Shown in pieces: positions 48,601-58,147 of a stretch of 64,000 nucleotides of DNA. Within the stretch, counting starts at the first letter, position 1, and every line of letters begins with the position of its first letter. The stretch lies in assembly GCA_030248215.1 (NCBI GenBank), contig JASANG010004122.1, forward strand, positions 62,001 through 126,000, read 5' to 3'. The stretch comes from Enoplolaimus lenunculus. Its lineage: Eukaryota; Nematoda; Enoplea; Enoplida; Thoracostomopsidae. The notes below the pieces were generated by a model that had not been told where the DNA came from, did not search any database, and saw nothing but the letters and a program-made list of their open reading frames with translations. The position numbers and the translations under genes were made by a program.

Positions 48601-49796
48601 GATGTTTACAGGGCAGATGCAAATATTTGATACGTTACGTTTTACAATATTGTTGCGATGATTTGGAGGATAAGGCAGTGATTTTAATGTTTTGTATAGC
48701 TCGATTTCTGAAACACAAGATTTGGAAATTGTATTAAAATATTAACAATGGAATTTCAGTCATATTATTCACGGAATCGAAAACAAAACTGGCTATCTGG
48801 TTACACGCTGATGTATACCTTTCAACATTTGGAGGCAGTAGATGATGGACAGGGATTTTTCGGTTCCATGGCATGAGCCTTAAACTTCGTTGATTTCATT
48901 CATTGGTTAAGGTCACGTACCACAGGGGGCCAGGGAGGCTCAGCCCCCCCCCCGGGAAGAATTTTACCCCTCTAAAAAAATTTCAAACTTGCTTTTACAG
49001 ACTCCTTTCAAGGTCTCTATCATACAAATTATTAAAATTGCATTTTGTTTTCTTCTCGCTTCACTCCCCAATTTTCTTTCACTATTATTGCAGTGACCCG
49101 AATAAGAGAATTGTAATAAGAGGGGTTTCCATTTTGAGTCTCAATCAATAGGAGTCCATATCCCTAACAAGATTCCGTAAACGGATAGAGTCTCTAAACC
49201 TTAATTAGAATCCATCAAGCTTTTGAGACAACACAAATAAACTTTTAATTCAACGGATAATTGCACTACCGGTTGCAAATAAATAACGGTCCGCAACCGA
49301 ATAACGGGGTGGGGCGCCCTCTGGAGAGGCCAAAAAAATATCAGTCCGCCCACACTTATTCGGATCACTACAGTACATATCGCGCCTCAGTGTATGTGAC
49401 CGTTTCGTTATCGGATTAGCTGCTGCGCCGCTGAATTAAGCTAAAATTAACCGTTCAAGTTGCTTATAAACACTTACGCTCATTGAAACAAAGCCGTCCA
49501 ACTGGGTCACACATAATTGCGTATGAATTATTATTTTCTGCTGACTTGCACGTTTGAGCAAAACTCGGAGTTCCGTATACAGGAAAATAACACGGACTAT
49601 CTCGGGATGCGTCTTCAAACAATTTATCACTACAGAAACCAAATTGTTTCCGTATCGGTGATTTGTGAACAGAATGTTCCACTTTCGTTCGAGACACGCG
49701 GTCTTCCAAAGATTTCGCCGCCGCAAATGATACAGAATCAACAAATTGCATTAATATACACAAAATCAAGTAACTTTGCATAAGAAGAATTACCAT
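42662..49796 (-). CDS. Uncharacterised type I single-pass membrane protein (five coding exons)
   Basis: Minus-strand exons 49796-49478, 47774-47590, 45871-45743, 45193-45018 and 42947-42662; lengths 319+185+129+176+286 give 364 residues plus stop, and every junction phase agrees. Exon 1 starts with a signal peptide (MVILLMQSYLILCILMQFVD) and a Cys-containing ectodomain (FGFCSDKLFEDASRDSPCYF, SYAIMCDPVGRLCFNE; donor GTAAGTG). Exon 2 has two more cysteines; its donor (GTTTTA) is weak. Exon 3 reads MISVSVGAVLGQHLKSLRYQ..., helical. Exon 4 ends in the membrane helix IPNWALALFAASVGVLAFTG. Exon 5 is a Ser/Thr/Lys-rich tail of about 95 residues ending MSGSWYND. I recognise no family. The introns hold MITEs of families B, C and D. 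Confidence 0.6.
43429..43618 (+). CDS. Possible terminal exon on the plus strand, antisense to an intron
   Basis: After 'gatatttcag' a frame runs to TAA at 43616 and ends KFAAMYQPERYTLATTEFYL then K, with a basic Ser/Arg stretch before it. A second frame is also open for most of the length, which weakens the call. It lies within the last intron of the minus-strand membrane-protein gene. No partner exon could be assigned. Confidence 0.2.
43890..44030 (+). repeat. GC-rich interspersed repeat
   Basis: Copy of the family also seen at 16140 and 18770: 'gctaaaaaatttttcagagg', 'ggcatacaagtgtacttg', ending 'ctacgggcccg'. Non-coding, within the last intron of the membrane-protein gene. Confidence 0.5.
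44428..44550 (+). mobile_element. Family-C MITE, partial, with five TTAGGC units
   Basis: Starts GGCCAATGTTACTTTAAGGG, then 'gtagattaagcgtattcc' and a perfect run of five CCTAAG units (44472-44502), the complement of TTAGGC. The right end is not clear. Same left end as the copies at 46062 and 61246, reversed. Confidence 0.65.
44639..44910 (+). mobile_element. Family-D MITE: piggyBac-like ends with internal tRNA-like sequence
   Basis: About 272 bp. Left end (TA)TAACCCATTCTCACAT; right end, complement of the reversed copies, GAGAAAGGGTTAA. Ends of the type TTAA/CCC are typical of piggyBac-type insertions. Next to the left end is a perfect palindrome, GAGTTGCCTATAGGCAACTC. Inside, at about 44797-44860, a tRNA-like block has an A box (TAGCTGAGTGG) and a B box (GAGTTCGAATCC). 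Other copies: 61658-61887, 61942-62388 and 63300-63563 (reversed), 40556 (fragment). No transposase frame. Confidence 0.7.
45300..45478. repeat. Diverged family-B (GAGTTGA-rich) inverted repeat
   Basis: Repeated 'gagtgagttgactctgagtg', 'ctgagttctgagactc' and 'gagttaaaatcaactcac' motifs, then a 'tttttacagtg' end as in family B. Lies in the membrane-protein gene between exons 3 and 4 to the left. Arms are not cleanly paired. Confidence 0.45.
46062..46262 (-). mobile_element. Family-C MITE, fullest copy, with TTAGGC arrays
   Basis: About 200 bp with inverted ends: left GGCCCATGTTGCTTTAAGGG, right the complement of GGCCAATGTTACTTTTAGGG. Inside are two arrays of TTAGGC-type hexamers (about 46138-46172 and 46196-46222; the second has four in a row) separated by 'aacacatttttgtaccg'. 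TTAGGC is the nematode telomere unit, but here it is part of a dispersed element. In the intron between exons 2 and 3 of the membrane-protein gene. Confidence 0.7.
46800..47028. mobile_element. Family-B near-palindromic MITE
   Basis: Runs from TACACTGTAAAAAACGGGGA to its complement (...TTTTTTACAGTGTA). The arms share 'gagtcaaattgactctctcg', 'aggcttttcctgactacac' and 'ctgagtcaaa'; the centre is about 40 bp. It could fold into a hairpin with arms of about 90 bp. In the intron between exons 2 and 3 of the membrane-protein gene. Confidence 0.75.
48905..48990 (+). repeat. GC-rich interspersed repeat fragment
   Basis: 'agggaggctcagcccccccc' with a following 'ttacccctctaaaaaaattt' segment, like the copies at 16140 and 50055. 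In the first intron of the membrane-protein gene. Confidence 0.5.
49089..49375 (-). mobile_element. Family-A MITE, shortened reversed copy
   Basis: Begins TGCAGTGACCCGAATAAGAG and ends CGGATCACTACAGTA. The interior has 'tcaatcaataggagtccata' and related pieces but is about 120 bp shorter than the 4911 copy. First intron of the membrane-protein gene. Confidence 0.65.
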
Positions 49797-49825
49797 AGAT
49801 TACTGATTTAGTATGTAAACTATCA

Positions 49826-50018
49826 ACTGTGAATTATCAATACGGGCGTTATACCATAATTAACTCGTGCTTGTTCTGCAATGCAATACGAATTGACAAG
49901 CGTAATATACCTGTAAATGAGCGGATACTTTCGTGATTGAAACCTTCCCCACGGTCGCACAGATACGCGGGCTGTGAAGCTGCGGCCTTGCTGGCTTCCA
50001 TTATATTCGCTCGTGTAC
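49826..50018 (-). other. Possible 5' UTR exon and intron of the membrane-protein gene
   Basis: On the minus strand, a segment from 50018 to 49911 is framed by AG (50020-50019) and GT (49910-49909; CAG/GTATAT), and an acceptor (CACAG) precedes 49826, 30 bases before the ATG at 49796. The segment stays open in one frame (contains MEASKAAASQPAYLCDRG), but that frame stops before the ATG, so if real it is untranslated or an alternative start. Confidence 0.3.
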
Positions 50019-50054
50019 CTACATGATTACACTGAACAAGAACACCAGGTGTAA

Positions 50055-50205
50055 TGTTTATACCAAATGGCTCAGCCTTCCCCCTGGAAAAATGTTGTTC
50101 CACCTAGATAATTTTAAACCTTGCTTGTAAGTCACAAAACCCTTGTTTGCCCGCCTAAAAATGTTAACCCCTCACGCAAGGTGAGCCGGCTGCGACCCTG
50201 AACCC
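50055..50205 (-). repeat. GC-rich interspersed repeat, reversed
   Basis: Reads as the complement of the 43890 copy ('cccgcctaaaaatgttaacc', 'caaggtgagccggctgcgac'). Non-coding. Confidence 0.45.
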
Positions 50206-50537
50206 AAAGCTCAGTTTTATGGAATTAAAATAAATGCGATTATTTATCTGCCTGATGTTGGAGCAGCGCTAGCAATGTATAATCCGTAGGCGCTCTGCAA
50301 AAGTGCACTCGTTGTTACTATTTTGCGATGGTAACAGTTTAATACCACTTAGCGTGTTAACTCAAACACCAGTCACTGTGACGTAAACTGGGTCACATTA
50401 ATTTTTAGTAATTTTTACTTTGTAAAGCGCAAATTACAAAATCCAAGCTGGCCCGTATATATACACAACTCGTAGGCAAAATGCAAAGAAGGCACTGGAA
50501 AAAATTTAGGTAAGGCATGCGGTGGTTTAGAACGACT

Positions 50538-50977
50538 TACTGTACTGACTCGAATAAAAGGGGGGCTGATATTTATTTGACCTCTCCAGTGAGTCCCCCT
50601 GTTATTCGGTAACGAACTGTCATTTATTTTAACCCTCGCTCCGCTACCCTTTGTTACTGATATATATCCGGTATTGCAACAATCCGTTGAATTAAACGTT
50701 TATTTGTCTTGTATCAAAAACTTCAGCGATGATGCAAGGTTATAGGAATGTACTTTCAAAACTTAGTATATATGCTTTAAAGTTTCGTACTCAACTTCAT
50801 TTGGTCCTGGAGTCATTCTCTACAATTAGGGATAATTGACATATATTGACTCTAATTAGGGTTTAGGGAATCTATCCGCTTACGGACGCTTATTAGGGAT
50901 ACGGACTCGTGTTGATTGGGACTCAACATGGGGTCCCTCCTCTGATTGCCCCCCTTCTTATTCGGGTCACTACAGTA
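50538..50977 (+). mobile_element. Family-A MITE, complete copy
   Basis: About 440 bp, from TACTGTACTGACTCGAATAA to TTCGGGTCACTACAGTA. Same interior order as the 4911 copy, including 'ggtcctggagtcatt' and 'gggtttagggaatc'. The ends are well kept. Confidence 0.75.
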
Positions 50978-52524
50978 CAAACGTAACAAGTCCTTTTGTA
51001 GAGAGCAACCCTCGATGCGCCCAGTCTAGTAGCTACGGACCCAAGTACGTGTAAAAGCTATCAGAACCTTGTTGCTTTGAGAGTCGCATAGATGTTTTTC
51101 GAGATTGCAACAAAATGAGCGCAGGCTTTAGACCAAGTATTTGGCGTAGGCATGGCTTAGGTCTTGGAATATGCTTATACTACTAGTTTACGCGAGTCAA
51201 AGTAACAGTGGCCGCTATCCGTGCGTATAAAGTTTGGCAACAAAGTTTTTTGTGCGTATCGGAAAATATCGTCATTTCAATTTTACGCACAGAACAATAA
51301 ATAAGTCTAAATTTAACGTTTTACGTGCGTCTTTGTTGCAATTTACAGCAAATTTTGGAACAATGACTTTACCTTCAAAGTGATTTGGATTATTACGACC
51401 TGCAGACTGCAGAAACAGTGTAGTTCTTTAACCTGGCAGTTTATACACGACATGTTTTTTTAAATAATTTAGTGCCATTCGAATACAACATGTAAGATTT
51501 AATACAGCAAGCGATAAATTTAAACATAAACGCAGTTTTTAGTGTTAAGTCAAAATGCCGTTGTTGTTTTTAGTTGAGTCTGTTTCAGAGCTCATAATGG
51601 TGAATAATTTTAATTTTGGTTTGGTTGAAATTCAAAGCGGTCAAAGATATGTTTAAAATGGTTACATTTTAAATGTGACTACAACTATTGTTCAATTTTT
51701 GTTGAAATGGGTAAAAACATGAATATGTATTCATTGACATCTTAATTTACTTCGGGTTGAGAAAATATCGTTTCAGCTAAAGCTTTAAACGAAAAGTTTG
51801 TCCATCTCAATATTTTTGGCTTGAGAATGTTTAGCAGTGGTACATTGTCCTAGTAGTGAGAATTACGGTTGTTGTGAATTTTTTACACTGGTCCTACTGT
51901 GTTTCTTGAAAGCGACGGTTATTATAATCAATGTCTCCATTCATTGCTTCAATCGTGTCTTGAAGAAAGCGTTTACATTTAATCAAAAATAGGATTTTAA
52001 TGTACGCTAACAGATTTTCTTATTAATAGAATTTTAAAAATCTAATCATTTTTAGGCAAACGCGGGCTGAGGATAACAGAAAAGTCCTGCCCGGGCCGAT
52101 GCCATGCCAGGGGGGCAAGGATGCCATGGAAATTTATTTTTTTTTTGGCTTTTGGAAAATTTTCATTTTGAATAAATTGAAACTATGATTTCCTGTGCGG
52201 TTATTTCCGCACACTAGATGTTGGTGCTTCTCTATTGTTAACCGACATTGCTTTATACTGGGTTTTATGTACCAAAATTTATCTTTTCACGCGTTGCTGC
52301 GAGTAGACGGGTCACTAATTTGGGTGGTAGTTGATGTTTGAAATGTAGAATTCGCACAGGCTTCTTAAAAGTATCGAGGGAGTAAGTTTGCGATTGGTAT
52401 GTTTCAACGTGTGAAATTGAAAAATCGGCAACCTTGACTCTCCAAATAAGCGAGTCAAGACAAAAACATGACGAGCGATGGGTACATTCTTTTGAATGCA
52501 TAAAGTGTATATACTCAGTGCGCA

Positions 52525-52679
52525 TACTGTAAAAAATGGGGAGTCAAATTTACTCTCTCAAAAATAGGCTTTCCGTTAATCGAATTTGACTCTGGCGGAG
52601 TCAAATTTTACTCAGTTTGTGTAGTCAGGAAAGCCTATTTTCGAGAGAGTCAATTTGACTCCCCATTTTTACAGTGTAC
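52525..52679. mobile_element. Family-B near-palindromic MITE, shortest copy
   Basis: 155 bp from TACTGTAAAAAATGGGGAGT to the complementary 'actccccatttttacagtgta'. Almost all of it is paired: arms of about 55-60 bp around a short asymmetric centre. Confidence 0.75.
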
Positions 52680-53700
52680 TCTTGCTGAAAGTTGTCATTA
52701 TCCACTCGTGTTAATGTAACCACGCAGTTTGGCTACACATTTATTAAAACGGTAAAAAGACGTTTCAACGTTTTTTATAAATCTCATATCTCTCATTAAC
52801 CGACGTGACAACTTGATATGAGGTCAAACGATGTATTTCTATAAACGAAGTCTGATGAATAAATTTTTTGACACTAAATATCGTAAGTGACTGACTGTCA
52901 ATCGTTCCAAACGCAACAGTGATAACAACGTTTTGTCTTCAGCAGTTATTAGTAAATCCAAAGAAAAACACGTTATATACATTGATTGACACATCGCGTC
53001 CGACTACGTTTCCGCATAAAGACTGTTGGCTATATGACCCTGCAAAAATTTGACCAATTTTTTGAGAAATAATAAAAATTGTGTAAAATGAAAACTTTTT
53101 AACGCTGACGGTATATGGTTGAGTTTTTTAAGTTTCGATTTAAGCTCTGAAATTCTGTTGCCGTTCTATGTATTGACCATAAATATTTCATAAACCATCT
53201 ATTATGCTCAAACAGAGCATGCAGTTGATGCTAACTTGGTATTTTTAGCAGCTTTGAGTTCTCGCCATCACGTCACTATTCGACTTAAAATTGGCTAAGT
53301 TGCAGAAACAAATTAAAGTCAACCCTTGACTCAGATCGATCTCGTGTTTTTAAGTCAAAGAAGTTACTCAACCCTACGAATCAAATACCCGTCAGTCGTT
53401 TCACGTTTATTAATTAAAATGCTTATTACTAAGGTTTTTAATTACGAATCCAAAATCAACGGCTGAAAAACTAATTCTCTCTATTAAGATATGAAGGCAA
53501 TTCTTTGGCTGAATTCATCAACTGTTAAAAGCAGTGTGGATCGCTTTAGCTTGAAATATTTCAATCAATGCAGAGCCATAACAGTGGTATAAAAGCATAT
53601 TCCTCAAGTTATGCCTTAGCATAAACAATAAAGCCTATACCTAAGCCTAAGCCTATGCTTTAGAAAAACAGCCTAAACCTTTAAGTTACTCCATAGTTCA

Positions 53701-54112
53701 TACTGTATTGACACGAATATGAAGGGGGACTGATATTTGTTTGGCCTCTCCAGAGGGTACCCCCCTTGTTATTCGGTTACGGACTGTTACTTATTTTTAA
53801 CCCACGCTCCGCCGCCCTTCGTTATTGATATATCGGTACTGCAACTATCCGTTGAATTAAACGTATGTTTGTATCCTTTCAATAGTTTGAACGATAATAA
53901 AAGGTTATACTTAGGAAAGTTTCGAACGCAAATTATTTGGTCCTGGAGTCATTTAAGTGCTACATTTATGGTTAATTGACATTTATGGACTCTAATTAGG
54001 GTTTAGGGACTCTATCCGCTTAGGCTCTTATTAGGGATACGGACTCTTATTGATTCGGACCCAAAATGGGGACCCCCTCTTATGACCACCTCTTATTCGG
54101 GTCAATACAGTA
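53701..54112 (+). mobile_element. Family-A MITE, complete copy
   Basis: 412 bp from TACTGTATTGACACGAATAT to ATTCGGGTCAATACAGTA, about the same length and order as the copy at 4911, with matching 'gtttagggactctatccgct'. Likely among the younger copies. Confidence 0.75.
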
Positions 54113-54722
54113 CAGCCCGACGAAAAACGGTAAGCCGATTATGTATATATGACCCAATACTTCAAATCTTTGTCAAAAAAGCATTAAGTTATCCACTTTT
54201 TCGACCCTGTTTGATTTAAAAGAAACCATATTGTGCCATCAGTTTTTCATATATTTACATTGCAAAATAGCGTAAAAGGCAAAATGGCTGATGACTGTCT
54301 GGTCCTTTTCTCAGTGCTGTATCCTGCTGTCTGAATCGTACACCGTGTATATAATATTTGGTTTCATCACATTTGATGACTTTTCTCAAAAACCCAATAT
54401 ATTAAAGTTTATATATGAGCGTTTTTACGTTGTAGAACCTTTGGTCGCAACAAATCTAGAACAACACTTTTTGCTTTCCCATATTTAATCAGAATTCAGA
54501 ACATAATATTTTTAAAATCTCTTCATTTGTTGTGTTTCTACTGTTCTAAACGTTTTAGGCCTGCAGATCGAAATACCAATGATCCGAATTCCAGCCGTAT
54601 ATTAGAAATGAAATAATTCTAAAATTGAGTTTGATTTATAAAATTTAATTTGCGGTGGTTTTTAGAAACGCGAACCGCAGTTTTTAATTACAGTTTAACG
54701 AGACTGGATAAAGCCGTGACAA

Positions 54723-54990
54723 TACTGTAGTGATCCGAATAAGAGGATGGTAATAAGAGGGGGTCCTATTTTGAGTCCCAATCAATAGGAGTCCGCATCC
54801 CTAATAAGAGTCCGTAAGCAGGTAGAGTCCCTTAACCCGAACTTGAGTCCATAAATATCAATTATCCATAATTGTAATGCATAAATGGCTCGAGGACAAA
54901 AGAAAGTTGAGTTCAAAACTTTAAAGCGTAGTTAAGTTTTGAAATCAACATTCCAAACTATAACTATGCATTATCGCTCAAGTTATTGAA
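54723..54990 (-). mobile_element. Family-A MITE, truncated reversed copy
   Basis: Starts TACTGTAGTGATCCGAATAA and follows the reversed family-A order ('tcccaatcaataggagtccg') to the 'ttatcgctcaagttattgaa' part, then stops without the other end. Confidence 0.65.
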
Positions 54991-56130
54991 ACAAGACAAA
55001 GGGGGTAGCTATTTGTACTGGAGCCGTAGCTGAAGCTGACGGCCGATTATCTACCGGAGCCGGAAACAGATGCAGCAATTTGTTTATACTTTGGTAATAG
55101 GTACATGGACGCCGAAATTAGGGGGAAGAGGGCACTTGCCCTCCTAATGTTCAGATTGGGGGCACAGACCCCCGCAATATCGCTCAGAGCACACAATGTC
55201 TAACTGTCGAATACCTGTGTAGCAGGGTGAATTTTCCATCGGCCGAAATTCTCCTCGGAAATTCTCCGCTGTGCTCTTGACAGCCTCACACCCATTGCAG
55301 TTATTCATTCAGAATTGCAGAAGTATAAAGGAAATAAAGTTTAGTGAATTACGTTGTGCCTGTATGGAACGCTCTTACAGTTCTAGTAAATGAAAAGAGG
55401 GTAATTGTGAGAGGTTAGTTCTCTCTAAATAATCTCAAAGGGATCTCTCTGTAGGACTTGTCTCCGTGGTATACATGTACTTCTTCGGCTTTACATGCTA
55501 CATGGTTTTACTTAAAATTCCTTGCTTATATTTTCTTTTGTTGCATATATATAGTCATATTTATTATTTGTTTTATGACTTGTCATTATTTGTTCTTGTT
55601 GGTAAAGTGGAATTTGGAAATGGCACTGCATGAAGCCTTAACTGACATGTCCTCGTCCAACTACATTTCACTTCACTATTATCATTTGGTAGTTGTGAAT
55701 AAATATATAGCTAGTCGAATGTGAACTTCATTTAAAGTTGGATGAGCATGGTATGTAAAAATCAAGATGAGCTCAAACGAAACGTTTAGTAAATCCAACG
55801 TTGTTATAGATGGATACATAATTATCAGCAAAAATTGCACACACGGCTGTAGTACATTAACACAATGTGCATTGCATGTATTGCATTGGACTAGGACAGC
55901 ATGTTTCACATGTTTGCAGCCGTCTGGCTCGTGCAAGATGGCTACGGTTCGATTCCCTGCGTGGTCCTGAACTTTGGGCAAAAGTTCACTTCGGACAGCG
56001 GTAGTACATACTGTACTGTTCCAACATGGAAATCCCATCCAGATGCGTACTGTCAGAACTGCACGGTCGGGACGACCCCTTTTTCCGAAGTACCGCGAAT
56101 ATTATTGTTTTTCCAATGAATTTCTCCGAA

Positions 56131-56206
56131 AGATATCGCCACGCCGGGAATCTAACCTCGAACCTCTCGCTCGCGAGTCAAGCATGCTACCCATTACACC
56201 ACACGG
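56131..56206 (-). ncRNA. tRNA-like sequence, copy 1 (SINE head or tRNA pseudogene)
   Basis: On the minus strand it has the A-box-like TGGTGTAATGGGTAGCA and a B box altered to GGTTAGATTCC. The D-arm resembles tRNA-Gln/Glu. The less canonical of the two copies, so probably inactive. Confidence 0.5.
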
Positions 56207-56482
56207 CCGATATCATAATTTCCTCTGGTGCTATATGTGCACGAGTATGTATGTGTCTTAACATTACACACTCTGCACATACACAAGCTACACCGCATAT
56301 ACTCACATTCCCCTTCTTTAGGCGGTAGGCCCGGACCGCGAATCCAAACTCCTCCGAATCCACGAGCCTGCAATGTACAGCGCCCATCTCGGTGGACCTC
56401 CATGTCAGAACTGCAAGGTCGGGACGACCCTTTCCCCAAAGTACAGTGAATATAATTGATATTCCCCTTCATTTCTCCGAAA

Positions 56483-56558
56483 GATATGGCCACGCCGGGA
56501 ATCGAACCTCGGACCTCTCGCTCGCGAGTCAAGCGTGCTACCCATTACACCACACGGT
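56483..56558 (-). ncRNA. tRNA-like sequence, copy 2, apparent CGC anticodon
   Basis: On the minus strand: acceptor GACCGTG pairs with CGTGGCC apart from one mismatch; D-arm GTGTAATGGGTAGCAC; anticodon arm CTTGA/CTCGCGA/GCGAG with U33 and anticodon CGC; B box GGTTCGATTCC intact. The T-stem has two mismatches. Reads as a tRNA-derived element head or a tRNA pseudogene; a functional tRNA is unlikely. Confidence 0.5.
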
Positions 56559-58147
56559 CGATATCATAATTTCCTCTGGTGCTATATGTGCACGAGTATG
56601 TATGTGTCTTAACATTACACACTCTGCACATACACAAGCTACACCGCATATACTCACAGGTACTGCAAACAGCAATCACATAGATTCAATAATTGGATTT
56701 ACGGTCCGGGACGACCGCCAGTAATAAGAGGGATGTCGGTCGGTATATGTGCACGGTAAGTGTATGTAAAAGCATAGATTGCGATGCATGTGCACATATA
56801 CCGGTTATAAAGTTGTTCTAGTTGACCGTCTTGACCCGAATGCAAGGTCCGAAATTTGATTTCATGCGGTGTCATTAATTTTGGGCAAACTTCGAACGGG
56901 GGTTGTCAGACCGTGCAGTTCAAACAGACCGTGCCGTGTGTCAGTTTAGGTGACATCAACCAGGATGACATATTTAGAACTTTTATGCTAAACCGCTGCA
57001 GCAGGTGTAAAGATGGTGGTTCAGAATATCGTCTTTCACTACTCCGTGTAGCTCAGTTTAACTGCTTTTATCATCGACTATATAATATATCGACTGGAGT
57101 AGAGGACACGTATGTTGCTGGCAACTACGAACTATGAGAATAATGCATATTGTTACATACGAACATGGACAGTAATATGCATGTTTATGTGCCTAGTTTT
57201 AGAACTAGTTTAGTTATACCTGTAACAAAAGATAACAATTATCGGAACGCAAGAGTCATGTGCTTGTCCGTTGACAGCATGTGCATCGGTATATAGTGTG
57301 GCAAGAAAATACAGCATGTGAAGTGTTTGGGGACCGTTGTAGAGCTTGTGTATAACAGCCTGTGTGCAGGCTGTTAGCCTGAACCGGCTATGCGCCTGCT
57401 TATCTACCTTGTGGCGCTCGAGTAATGAGCTCAACGATTAACTGAAATGTTCGACCTGATATAGGCGTGGGCAAACAATCGACACCCGGTTTACGTATTC
57501 AATGCCTATCGACCGGATATTCATTACTGAAAAGTATTAACGTACCTTTATATTAAAATATTATTTATGACTAAGTTACACATTGAACACAGTATATAGT
57601 TATTAGTGGACAAAAATACCGTGAGTTCTAGCCAGCCTCACGGCTGATTCCAACAGCTTATTTGTAATTAAAAGGTATAAGGCAGGCACACAGCTGTGAT
57701 GACGCACGTGAAATCTGAAGATATTCCTATTGGAGAGCCCTATTTTATACATAGCATATTGCTTATTTAGTTGACAATGTCCAGTTACTATATATGTTAG
57801 TAATCAATGTGTAATGTTTCTGTACTAAAGCACATCGAAAGACAGCTAGGTTCAGTCCATTAAACTTTAGTTCTGCTACAACAAAACGATCAATTAAAGA
57901 AAGATCTGTTCGTACAATACGATCACCTCTTTTATAATATTTTAATCAAAATTCATTTAGATGAAAATGCGAATAGAACAGTGGAACTGGCGCAAACTCG
58001 AAAGCGCAGAGCATTTGTTGCGGTCAGTTATCATGGCAAGGCTGATAATACACATATGCGCAGCTTTGCCACAAGCGTAATAATTGTGATATATATTTTA
58101 GATTATTTTACTCATAGATTGCTTACTCAATAAAGTTTTATTGCTTA

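Larger units (their letters stand above)
56050..56658. repeat. Tandem duplication (352 bp offset) carrying tRNA-like sequences
   Basis: A block with 'gaactgcacggtcgggacga' at about 56054, a tRNA-like segment, then 'cacgagtatgtatgtgtctt' and 'tacaccgcatatactcaca' is repeated with an offset of 352 bp; the second copy ends at 56658. Copies are similar, with scattered differences and small indels. A third, weaker relative of the tRNA-like part is near 55920-55970. Confidence 0.75.
50206..58147. other. Long gene-poor stretch upstream of MPC2
   Basis: Holds MITE copies of families A and B, TTAGGC-type fragments (about 51120-51180 and 53600-53690), a G-rich patch near 55110-55190 and the tRNA-like tandem at 56050-56658. 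Longer open frames (for example 53737-53979 and 55974-56724) lie inside repeats. A minus-strand frame at 52265-52525 has no splice or family support. No gene can be claimed. Confidence 0.45.

Noticed and set aside
52265-52525. Minus-strand 86-codon frame
   Set aside because: No signal, motif or partner exon; it borders a family-B MITE and is best left unclaimed.
53737-53979. Open frame of 80 codons on the plus strand
   Set aside because: It lies wholly inside a family-A MITE, and similar frames appear in sister copies.
56483-56558. Functional tRNA gene with CGC anticodon
   Set aside because: T-stem mismatches and a tandem pseudogene-like sister make a tRNA-derived repeat more likely; kept only as a tRNA-like sequence.
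55974-56724. Overlapping open frames on both strands
   Set aside because: They fall in the duplicated tRNA-like unit and repeat with it; no protein family is suggested.
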